Under the pieces are notes generated by a model. That model was not told the origin of the DNA. It searched no databases and saw nothing but the letters and a program-made list of their open reading frames with translations. Of a DNA stretch of 9,014 bases, positions 1-6,276 are shown one piece after another; positions within the stretch are counted from its first letter, which is position 1, and each line of letters starts with the position of its first letter. The position numbers were made by a program, and so were the translations under genes. Source of the DNA: Candidatus Aminicenantota bacterium (GTDB lineage Bacteria; Acidobacteriota; Aminicenantia; UBA2199); assembly GCA_023136725.1 (NCBI GenBank), contig JAGLQR010000042.1, positions 1-9,014 on the forward strand, in the 5' to 3' direction.

Positions 1-1297
1 CGATCATAATCGGAAGCTTTGCAATATCCGGTTCCGAAGCAATATAGTTCAAAAAGAGCTTCATTGCTTCTTCGGCATTTAGCATTGCATCGTCCATACA
101 GACATCTATTATTTGAGCACCACCCTCAACCTGGTGGCGTGCAACCGAAAGTGCCTCCTCATATTTCTCCTCTTTTATGAGCCTGGCAAACTTTTTTGAA
201 CCTGCAACATTAGTTCGCTCGCCGACATTCACAAAATTACTGCCGGGCCTCATCTCCACAATCTCTAATCCGGATAAAGTAGTAAATTTTGTGAGTTCCG
301 GGATTTTCCTTGGAGGCTTATTCTTTATAATCTTTGAGATCTTTTTTATATGTTCCGAAGTAGTGCCACAACAACCTCCAATGATATTTACATAACCGGA
401 TCCGGTAATATCATCGATTAATTTTCCGAATTCATCAGCAGTTTGTTCATACTCACCGAATGGGTTGGGGAGACCTGCGTTAGGATGCATGCTTACAGAG
501 AATTCCGATATTCCTGACAATTCTTTTATATATGGCCTTAATTGTTCTGCTCCCAGTGCACAATTCAGGCCGATACTGAGAAGGTCGATGTGAGAAACAG
601 AATGATAGAAGGCTTTAAGAGTTTGTCCCGATAAGGTCCTGCCGCTGGAATCGGTGATGGTCCCGGATATCATTATCGGAATGTTCTTCCCTGTTCTCTC
701 TTTCAATTCTTCAATAGCAAACAATGCCGCTTTTGCATTCAGGGTGTCAAATACGGTTTCAACCAGAAGAATATCTGCTCCTCCATCGATAAGGCCTTCA
801 GCCTGTTCAAAATAAGCCTCTTTTAAAGCATCAAAAGTTATATCCCTGTAACCGGGTTGGTTAACATCCGGTGACATTGAAGCTGTCTTATTTGTAGGAC
901 CCATAGACCCGGCTACGAAACGTGGCTTTTCAGGATTTTCTTTGGAGAACTCATCACAAGCTCTCCTTGCCAGTATTGCCGATGTTTTGTTTATTTCATA
1001 AACATGATTTTCCATCCCGTAATCGGACATGGAAATTCTGTTGGCACTAAATGTGTTGGTTTCGATAATATCGGAACCGGCCTCAAGATAGTCCATGTGA
1101 ATTGAGGAGATGATATCCGGCCGGGTGAGTGAAAGGATGTCATTATTACCTTTCTGGGGAATATCAGCGGTTTTAAATCTTTCGCCTCTGAAGTCCTCTT
1201 CATTGAGATGAAAATTTTGTATCATTGTCCCCATTGCCCCGTCAAGGACCATGACCCTTTTTTTAAGGATATCCTCAATAGATTCTCTGCTCTTCAT
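1..1297 (-). CDS. metH: Cobalamin-dependent methionine synthase MetH, N-terminal part (3' end outside window)
   Basis: This would transfer a methyl group from methyltetrahydrofolate via cobalamin to homocysteine, making methionine in the cytoplasm. Translating the minus strand from the ATG at 1297 gives 432 uninterrupted codons that run off the window. Residues 1-~325 are the homocysteine-binding barrel: DGAMGT (19-24), ETNTFSAN (79-86), and the zinc ligands C246 (in GLNCALGAEQ) and C309-C310 (in GGCCGTT). These are almost the same numbers as in E. coli MetH (C247, C310, C311). From ~352 the pterin-binding domain begins (NVGERTNVAGS, 357-367; EGGAQIIDVCMDDAML, 391-406). The cobalamin-binding and reactivation domains would lie beyond position 1 and are not seen; a split MetH lacking reactivation cannot be excluded. 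The start is supported by alignment length and a purine-rich AGAGGGG at 1309-1315, 11 bases upstream. It is divergent from the serine hydrolase gene. The family call is very secure. Confidence 0.96.
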   Translation of the reverse strand, partial: MKSRESIEDILKKRVMVLDGAMGTMIQNFHLNEEDFRGERFKTADIPQKGNNDILSLTRPDIISSIHMDYLEAGSDIIETNTFSANRISMSDYGMENHVYEINKTSAILARRACDEFSKENPEKPRFVAGSMGPTNKTASMSPDVNQPGYRDITFDALKEAYFEQAEGLIDGGADILLVETVFDTLNAKAALFAIEELKERTGKNIPIMISGTITDSSGRTLSGQTLKAFYHSVSHIDLLSIGLNCALGAEQLRPYIKELSGISEFSVSMHPNAGLPNPFGEYEQTADEFGKLIDDITGSGYVNIIGGCCGTTSEHIKKISKIIKNKPPRKIPELTKFTTLSGLEIVEMRPGSNFVNVGERTNVAGSKKFARLIKEEKYEEALSVARHQVEGGAQIIDVCMDDAMLNAEEAMKLFLNYIASEPDIAKLPIMI

Positions 1298-1327
1298 TAA
1301 AATTTCAGCCCCTCTATAATTCTGAAT

Positions 1328-1356
1328 AGTATTGGATAAAAAGGGGTCTTTGTCAA
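1328..1356 (-). promoter_or_regulatory. Putative sigma70-type promoter for metH
   Basis: Reading the minus strand, a perfect TTGACA (1356-1351) is followed after 17 bases by AATACT (1333-1328), a 4/6 match to the -10 consensus. The inferred transcription start near 1321 leaves a leader of about 24 bases that carries the AGAGGGG ribosome-binding sequence. The leader is too short for a SAM or cobalamin riboswitch. Inferred from pattern only. Confidence 0.45.
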
Positions 1357-1377
1357 TAGATATAACATGTATTACCT

Positions 1378-1406
1378 TAAACAAATCCTGGATTGAAACG
1401 TATAAA
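1378..1406 (+). promoter_or_regulatory. Putative promoter for the serine hydrolase gene
   Basis: TAAACA (1378-1383, within TTAAACA) and TATAAA (1401-1406) are separated by 17 bases, 17 bases upstream of the ATG at 1424. The same hexamer layout recurs before the helicase gene. The leader would be only about 10 bases, just enough for the AGGAGG at 1414-1419. Both hexamers are imperfect and AT-rich sequence makes chance matches likely. Confidence 0.35.
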
Positions 1407-1413
1407 ATATTTC

Positions 1414-1419
1414 AGGAGG
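1414..1419 (+). promoter_or_regulatory. Strong Shine-Dalgarno sequence of the serine hydrolase gene
   Basis: AGGAGG lies 4 bases before the ATG at 1424 (the longer AGGAGGAG reaches 1421). It confirms this start and shows that the organism uses SD-led initiation. That matters for judging the two genes here that lack such a site. Confidence 0.75.
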
Positions 1420-1423
1420 AGTT

Positions 1424-3097
1424 ATGAAATTTAATGTTAAAAAGAATATTCTTTTTTCTATCACAATATTTTTTCTGTTCGGTACTCTATCAATTGCACT
1501 GTATAGCAACCCCGAACTACAAAAAAAAGAGATTGATAAATATCTTTCAGGTATCTATAAGGCTGATATGCCCGGAGCAGCGGTACTTGCCGTAAAGAAC
1601 GGGAAGGTAATTCTTCGAAAGGGTTATGGCATGGCTGATATGGAACTGAATGTTCCGATGAGGACGGAGATGGTGTTTCGGATCGGATCGATCACAAAAC
1701 AATTCACCTCTGTCGGAATAATGATGCTTGTTGAGGAGGGAAAGGTTAAACTTGAAGATCTGATTACAGTTTATCTGCCTGAATATCCTCTGAAAGGAAA
1801 GAAGGTCACAGTCAGGCACCTTCTCAACCATACCTCCGGCATAAAGAGTTATACGTCGATGCCTGAGTTTGGAAAGATAATGAGAACAGATATAGAAGTT
1901 GAAAAACTAATTGATGTATTCAAGGAGCAACCTTTTGACTTTGAGCCGGGCGAAAAATATTTGTACAACAATTCCGGATATATTCTTCTTGGAGCGATAA
2001 TAGAAAAAGTGAGTGGCCTGAAATATGCTGATTTCATTAAGACGAGAATATTTGACAAGGCAGGAATGAACAGCTCTATTTATGGAGAAGCCGCGGCGAT
2101 AATAAAAAACAGAGCTAAAGGCTACGGAAGAAATGATAAAGGAGTAGTTAACTCCTCCTATTTAAGCATGACACTGCCTTATGCAGCCGGCTCTCTTTTG
2201 TCTACTGTTGATGATCTCTACAAGTGGAACAGATCGCTAAGTACGGGAAAACTGATCTCGAAGAAATCTCTTAAGAAAGTCTATAAAAGGACTAGCCTGA
2301 ATAATGGCGAGGAGATAAGTTATGCTTTCGGTTTTATGAATATTGATTTTCACGGATATACACAAATTCATCATGGCGGGGGTATCAACGGATTCATAAC
2401 TCATGAGGTCTATATTCCAGAAGAGGAAATATTTGTTACTGTTCTTACCAACTCGACAGGAAATAAGATCTCTCCGCAATTTGTGTCACAATGGATCACA
2501 ACCCTGCTTCTCGGGAAATCATATTCGGAAGATGCAGGCAGGATACTCACTGAAAAGGAACTTAATGAATATGTCGGAATTTATGAGATCAGTAAAGATG
2601 ATGAAAGGAGTGTCACACGTGAAGGAAATAAACTATTTACTCAAAGAACAGGCAGTATCAAACAGGAAGCTTTCAATAAGTCTATTGATAAATTTTTTTT
2701 CAAAAAATCATTCACATGGTTCACATTTGAGAGGGATAAGAGAGATGGTAAAGTGATTGCCATGACAATGCACTCTTTGAGTGGAAAAGATTTTGCAAAA
2801 AAGATCGCGAAGAAGGTCAAAATAAAGAAGGCTGTTGATATTGATAAATCTATTTATAAAGAATTGGCCGGCAGATATCAGATGCAGGGATTTCTTATTG
2901 ATGTTTCAATCAATTCCGGGAAATTGATGATCCAGGCAACAGGCCAGAAGTCAGCACAAATATTTCCCCTTTCCGAATTGAGGTATTTTTTAAAAGTAGT
3001 TGATGCAGAGATCGAGTTCATAAAAGATCCGGATGGGAAAGTTACCGGACTGATACTATATCAGGGTAAAGTAAAGCTGGAGGGGAAAAGGCTGTAA
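1424..3097 (+). CDS. Exported serine hydrolase, beta-lactamase class C / PBP-like family, with two C-terminal beta domains
   Basis: A 557-residue protein of the Beta-lactamase (PF00144) family, which includes class C beta-lactamases, D-aminopeptidases, esterases and PBP4*-like proteins. Residues 1-28 form a signal peptide or anchor (K6-K7, hydrophobic 9-26); no lipobox cysteine is seen, so it probably acts in the periplasm or at the outer face of the membrane. Catalytic motifs are S89-I-T-K92 (nucleophile and general base), Y181-N-N183 (YxN motif, in YNNSGY) and H317-G-G in HHGGGINGF (third motif). The catalytic domain ends near 365. Two similar segments follow, about 379-450 and 477-548, resembling DUF3471-type C-terminal domains. 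All active-site residues are present, so an active hydrolase is expected. The substrate (peptide, ester or muropeptide) cannot be told from sequence, and true beta-lactam resistance is unlikely. The gene stands alone with its own SD and promoter candidate; the next gene starts 59 bases on. Confidence 0.92.
   Translation: MKFNVKKNILFSITIFFLFGTLSIALYSNPELQKKEIDKYLSGIYKADMPGAAVLAVKNGKVILRKGYGMADMELNVPMRTEMVFRIGSITKQFTSVGIMMLVEEGKVKLEDLITVYLPEYPLKGKKVTVRHLLNHTSGIKSYTSMPEFGKIMRTDIEVEKLIDVFKEQPFDFEPGEKYLYNNSGYILLGAIIEKVSGLKYADFIKTRIFDKAGMNSSIYGEAAAIIKNRAKGYGRNDKGVVNSSYLSMTLPYAAGSLLSTVDDLYKWNRSLSTGKLISKKSLKKVYKRTSLNNGEEISYAFGFMNIDFHGYTQIHHGGGINGFITHEVYIPEEEIFVTVLTNSTGNKISPQFVSQWITTLLLGKSYSEDAGRILTEKELNEYVGIYEISKDDERSVTREGNKLFTQRTGSIKQEAFNKSIDKFFFKKSFTWFTFERDKRDGKVIAMTMHSLSGKDFAKKIAKKVKIKKAVDIDKSIYKELAGRYQMQGFLIDVSINSGKLMIQATGQKSAQIFPLSELRYFLKVVDAEIEFIKDPDGKVTGLILYQGKVKLEGKRL
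2558..3067 (+). repeat. Diverged tandem domain duplication in the C-terminus of the serine hydrolase
   Basis: Residues ~379-450 and ~477-548 align by eye. Both open with an E-[YL]-[VA]-G-x-Y element (EYVGIY; ELAGRY), followed by a short G-[NK]-L strand (GNKLFTQRTG; GKLMIQATG), a phenylalanine-rich middle, and a DGKV turn (441-444; 537-540). This is a protein-level repeat; the DNA copies are no longer obviously similar. It probably encodes two small beta domains. Confidence 0.55.
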
Positions 3098-3113
3098 TTT
3101 TTAAATAATTTCT

Positions 3114-3143
3114 TTGAGTTTTTTTTTCATATACTGGTATAAT
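3114..3143 (+). promoter_or_regulatory. Extended -10 promoter before the WecG-like gene
   Basis: TGGTATAAT (3135-3143) is a complete extended -10 element (TGn plus perfect TATAAT). TTGAGT (3114-3119) sits 18 bases before the hexamer as a 4/6 -35. The -10 ends only 13 bases before the ATG at 3157, so the predicted RNA leader is about 6 bases or fewer. No SD lies in that space. Confidence 0.6.
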
Positions 3144-3156
3144 TTAAATACCCCTT

Positions 3157-3909
3157 ATGAAGAAAGTAAATGTATTAGGAATTAATGTTACTACTGCGTC
3201 ATTGGATGAACTCAATGATTTTACGAAGAATACCTTAAAAGAAAATTTAAAAAAAGTGATCCTCTATACCAACATCCATGGTATGAATCTGACAGGAAAG
3301 TATGAATGGATGACTGATTTGTTTAACAGGTCCGATGTTGTGTTATGTGATGGAGCCGGTATTCTCTGGGGATCAAAAATACTTGGCTCTAAGATAAAAG
3401 AAAGAATTTCACTGACAGACTGGGGGTGGGTATTATCAGAGATACTAGAGGAAACAGGGCATTCACTCTTCCTTCTCGGAAGCTCCCCTGATATAGTGGA
3501 TAGAGCAGTGAAAGGCTTGTTAGACAGATTCCCAGGGTTGAAAATATCAGGTTCTTATCATGGTTTTTATGATTTTGAAGGTAAAGACAACTCCGAAGTG
3601 ATCAATAAAATCAATTCTTCAGGGACTGATGTTCTTTTAGTTGGTATGGGAATGCCCATACAGGAAAAGTGGATATTAGATAACGCTTCAAATCTTAATG
3701 TTAAATTCATTATTACCTGTGGTGCAGCATTTAACTATTTTGCAGGAGTTCAAAAAAGATGCCCGCTATGGATAAGCAGGATAGGGTTGGAATGGTTCCA
3801 CAGGTTCCTTCATGAACCTCGACGGCTATTCAGCAGATATTTTCCCGGGAATTTCACTTTCTTTCTAAGGATATTCAGGCAAAAATTTTCTGGAAAAAAT
3901 ATTAGATAA
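3157..3909 (+). CDS. WecG/TagA/CpsF family glycosyltransferase
   Basis: A 250-residue GT26-family enzyme (PF03808). Relatives transfer a sugar such as N-acetylmannosamine(uronate) from a UDP-sugar to an undecaprenyl-diphosphate-linked acceptor, building teichoic acid linkage units, enterobacterial common antigen or capsule and exopolysaccharide. Matching motifs are YTNIHG (37-42), the CDGAGILWG block with D65 (the Asp proposed as catalytic base in TagA), FLLGSSPDIVDRA (105-117), GMGMPIQEKW (163-172) and CGAAFNYFAG (188-197). The conserved basic C-terminal appendage (W213 to about R241, including HEPRRLFSRY) in TagA contacts the membrane and completes the active site. The length is typical. 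The ATG at 3157 fits the usual N-terminus of the family although no SD precedes it. No other polysaccharide gene adjoins it, so donor and product cannot be assigned. It converges on the ABC permease gene with 5 bases between the stops. Family call is secure; specific function is open. Confidence 0.93.
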   Translation: MKKVNVLGINVTTASLDELNDFTKNTLKENLKKVILYTNIHGMNLTGKYEWMTDLFNRSDVVLCDGAGILWGSKILGSKIKERISLTDWGWVLSEILEETGHSLFLLGSSPDIVDRAVKGLLDRFPGLKISGSYHGFYDFEGKDNSEVINKINSSGTDVLLVGMGMPIQEKWILDNASNLNVKFIITCGAAFNYFAGVQKRCPLWISRIGLEWFHRFLHEPRRLFSRYFPGNFTFFLRIFRQKFSGKNIR

Positions 3910-3914
3910 TAGCT

Positions 3915-5561
3915 TTAGAAGAACTCTCTTTCAAACCATTTTTTCTTCATGATCCTGGAGAAAATATATATGAGCAGAAAGTTGATCAGAAAAAAAGCTG
4001 TGATCCATAAAGATATTTCACCAATTGGAATTATCCTCCTGGTAAATTTTGCAAAAAAGTAAAGGTATAGAGGCCTTATCATAAAAATGAGGGACAGGAC
4101 TATGTAAACCAGGCTCCAGAGCATGAATGATATTCCCTCTCTGCTTGTGATGAGATGCTGAGGTGAGAGTTGTTTCGATCCTTTCTGCTGCAGACTGAAA
4201 TGGAATGCCATAAGAGTGATCAGAGTGACTACCGGGGTCAGGTATAAAACTCCTGATACTTTTGTGATCTCATCAAGTTTAAGGATTATTTCACCTGCAA
4301 AGAATAACCCGAAAGATATAATGAACATAGGTATGAGATAAAAGATAAATTTAAACTTAAGTATCTTCATTTTATCGAAAGGAGAAGCAAAAATGTGAGA
4401 AATACCAGGATTTTCCATCGGCATTGATGTAAAGGTGAATCTGGAATTAAGACCGGTTACTATAAATGCTGCCATACCGATATTCATATAGCCGATAATA
4501 TTTTTTATCTGTCCGGAAGGGAGCGGGATCACCTTCATGTTCATAACAAATACAACAATAATGGCTCCGATCACCAGTAATTGGGACCATTGTTCCGGTG
4601 TTCTGAGAAATGATTTTACCTCCTTTTTGAAAAGGATCCCGTAATCACCTTTAATAAAACCTTTCTCCCATTTAGAACGTTTGCCTCCGAAAGATCCTCT
4701 GTTTATTTTGTCGAATAGTTGGAAATAGAATTTCTTCTGCAACAGCCACAGGAGAAAACAAAGGATTGTCACAAAGATAACGGTAGCGAAAAAGAAACCG
4801 AAAAATCCTGAATGGTTATTTTCTGAAAGTGATACCAGAGATTTAGAAAGCCATTCGAATGGGAAGTATTTAAAGAAGGGAGTTGATAAACTTTTAATGT
4901 ATTCGAAGACATTATCAATTATATCAGGATTTCCGAATTTTTCGGGCTGCAGGAGTCTCAGGAAGATCACAACAATGGAGATAATAATGATTGACACTAC
5001 AGAAAGGGCCGGCTGCAGTTTTTTGATCGAAATAAAACCGGGAATAATGAAGCCGAGCATTATTCCGGTAATAACTCCGGAGAGAATAAATATCACAAAA
5101 TGGATCATGGCCAGAATATAGTTCTGATATCCGGATGAAAAATAATAAAGATAGGCGCTGATCACGGGAGAAGCAAAAAAGATGACCATCATTGAACTGT
5201 TAAGTGTAACCTCAAAACCTTTCCAGAGAAATATCCTGCCCGAACGCATCGGAGATGAGAACAATAGGTTAAGGTCTTTTGAGAGAAAAAATATATTCAG
5301 CGTTGATATTAATGATGAAAGGATCAGCATTGTATACATCGTAAGAAATACCATTGTCATAAGTTTTTCTGCCAGGAAATATTTCAATTGAAGTGGGAAG
5401 TCGTCCTGAAAATAGATGTAGCCAAAAAGTTTGACAGATACAAAAGATAGAAATGCAAAGATCATAACACCGAAAAGTGCAAACAGAAAATATTTCCTGC
5501 CCGGGGAATTCCTTATAGTGTTGAAGATACTTCTAAGCTTAACTTTTAGCAGTGCCTTCAT
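3915..5561 (-). CDS. Large ABC-2-type exporter permease, two fused halves
   Basis: A 548-residue integral membrane protein with about 12 hydrophobic segments (roughly 24-46, 64-92, 116-140, 148-175, 186-206, 252-275, 327-345, 354-370, 403-428, 437-455, 478-503, 516-537). It is about twice the size of a usual ABC-2 permease and resembles the ~550-residue putative ABC permeases (PF16949-like, from memory). Each half seems to begin with an amphipathic stretch (5-20 and 311-326) and carries an F-x-S-P...I...K element (101-114 and 391-404). It partners the ATPase encoded immediately upstream, whose gene it overlaps by 23 bases, and would export an unknown substrate. An in-frame TTG at 5567 gives two more residues, but AGGTGA at 5573-5568 abuts that TTG and is 6 bases from the ATG at 5561, so I chose the ATG. 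It is the last gene of the minus-strand block; no hairpin terminator is visible after its TAA. Confidence 0.88.
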   Translation of the reverse strand: MKALLKVKLRSIFNTIRNSPGRKYFLFALFGVMIFAFLSFVSVKLFGYIYFQDDFPLQLKYFLAEKLMTMVFLTMYTMLILSSLISTLNIFFLSKDLNLLFSSPMRSGRIFLWKGFEVTLNSSMMVIFFASPVISAYLYYFSSGYQNYILAMIHFVIFILSGVITGIMLGFIIPGFISIKKLQPALSVVSIIIISIVVIFLRLLQPEKFGNPDIIDNVFEYIKSLSTPFFKYFPFEWLSKSLVSLSENNHSGFFGFFFATVIFVTILCFLLWLLQKKFYFQLFDKINRGSFGGKRSKWEKGFIKGDYGILFKKEVKSFLRTPEQWSQLLVIGAIIVVFVMNMKVIPLPSGQIKNIIGYMNIGMAAFIVTGLNSRFTFTSMPMENPGISHIFASPFDKMKILKFKFIFYLIPMFIISFGLFFAGEIILKLDEITKVSGVLYLTPVVTLITLMAFHFSLQQKGSKQLSPQHLITSREGISFMLWSLVYIVLSLIFMIRPLYLYFFAKFTRRIIPIGEISLWITAFFLINFLLIYIFSRIMKKKWFEREFF

Positions 5562-6276
5562 GTGCAATCACCTGTTCAAAATAAAAATCCTCAAGGTTAA
5601 CAGTCCCTGACCGTTCTTTTAACTCTTTCATCGTACCTTCAACCTGAACCTTCCCGTTAATAATAATTCCTATCTTCGAACTCACCTCCTGGGCTAACGG
5701 TAATATATGAGTGGCAAAAATAATGATAGTCCCTTTTTCAGCCAGTTCTTTTATTAAAAGTTTGAATTTCCTGCCCACTATCGGATCAATAGAGACAAGA
5801 GGTTCATCAAGTAATAAAATTTTAGGTTCAACAAGTATTGACTGGGAGATCAAAAGCTTCTGCCTTGTCCCTGCAGAATAGGTTTCTACAAGTTCATGTC
5901 TGTAAAATTCGAACTCAAAATATTTGAAAAAATAATCAAACTTTTCCTCCCTCCCTTTTGCCGGGAATCCATAAAGATCAGCATAAAAATGCATATGCTC
6001 CTCTCCGCTCAGTTTCGGATAGACGAAGGGCTCATCAGGGACATATGCGACCTTTCTTTTCTGGCCGGGATCATTCCGTGAATACAATTTGCCATCAATT
6101 TTAATTGTTCCTGAATCTATCGACAATAATCCTGCCAGTATTTTGATCGTAGTTGTTTTTCCCGCTCCATTTGGTCCCAGCAGGCCGTAGACCTCTCCTT
6201 CATTAAGTAGAAGATCAACTCCTCTTAATGCAGGCCGTCCATTAAAACTTTTCTTCAAATTGTTGATCTCTAACAT
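5539..6276 (-). CDS. ABC transporter ATP-binding protein
   Basis: A 245-residue nucleotide-binding subunit of an ABC-2 type exporter, peripheral on the cytoplasmic face. Visible motifs are Walker A GPNGAGKTT (34-42), an ABC signature YSAGTRQ (133-139, replacing LSGGQ), Walker B ILLLDEP (153-159, catalytic E158), the D-loop SIDP (162-165) and the switch H190. The Q-loop position reads VPDEP (79-83), with acid rather than glutamine, as is common in ABC-2 ATPases (often PEE). The length is normal for the family and a short C-terminal tail follows residue ~210. The start is an ATG with GAGAGGAG just upstream, lying 35 bases inside the helicase reading frame. The end overlaps the permease start by 23 bases. 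It works with that permease; because the permease is a fused tandem, a homodimer of this ATPase per permease chain is expected. The substrate is unknown. Confidence 0.95.
   Translation of the reverse strand: MLEINNLKKSFNGRPALRGVDLLLNEGEVYGLLGPNGAGKTTTIKILAGLLSIDSGTIKIDGKLYSRNDPGQKRKVAYVPDEPFVYPKLSGEEHMHFYADLYGFPAKGREEKFDYFFKYFEFEFYRHELVETYSAGTRQKLLISQSILVEPKILLLDEPLVSIDPIVGRKFKLLIKELAEKGTIIIFATHILPLAQEVSSKIGIIINGKVQVEGTMKELKERSGTVNLEDFYFEQVIAHEGTAKS
5568..5573 (-). promoter_or_regulatory. Shine-Dalgarno sequence that decides the permease start
   Basis: AGGTGA on the minus strand lies inside the end of the ATPase gene, 6 bases before the ATG at 5561. It leaves no spacing for the alternative TTG at 5567. 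Its position within the upstream coding sequence implies translational coupling of permease to ATPase. Confidence 0.65.

Noticed and set aside
177..395. Small plus-strand open frame of 72 codons
   Set aside because: It lies wholly inside metH on the opposite strand, which has strong family conservation over the same bases.
1298..1423. SAM or cobalamin riboswitch before metH
   Set aside because: The divergent gap is only 126 bases, the likely metH leader is about 24 bases, and I see no S-box or B12-box conserved core on either strand.
2403..2756. Plus-strand open frame of 117 codons inside the serine hydrolase gene
   Set aside because: It is out of frame within a well-conserved gene and has no recognisable protein motif; an overlap shadow.
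3098..3130. Rho-independent terminator after the serine hydrolase (run of nine T at 3119-3127)
   Set aside because: No GC-containing stem precedes the T-run; it more simply forms part of the AT-rich spacer of the next promoter.
1424..3909. Serine hydrolase plus glycosyltransferase as a new envelope or defence operon
   Set aside because: The two genes are separated by 59 bases with a separate strong promoter for the second, and nothing else in the window ties their functions together.
3897..3925. Bidirectional terminator between the convergent genes
   Set aside because: Only 5 bases separate the stops and I could not find a convincing inverted repeat; the T-rich sequence alone is not enough.
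5565..5567. TTG start for the ABC permease
   Set aside because: The only SD (5573-5568) directly abuts this codon, leaving no spacing, while it is 6 bases from the ATG at 5561.
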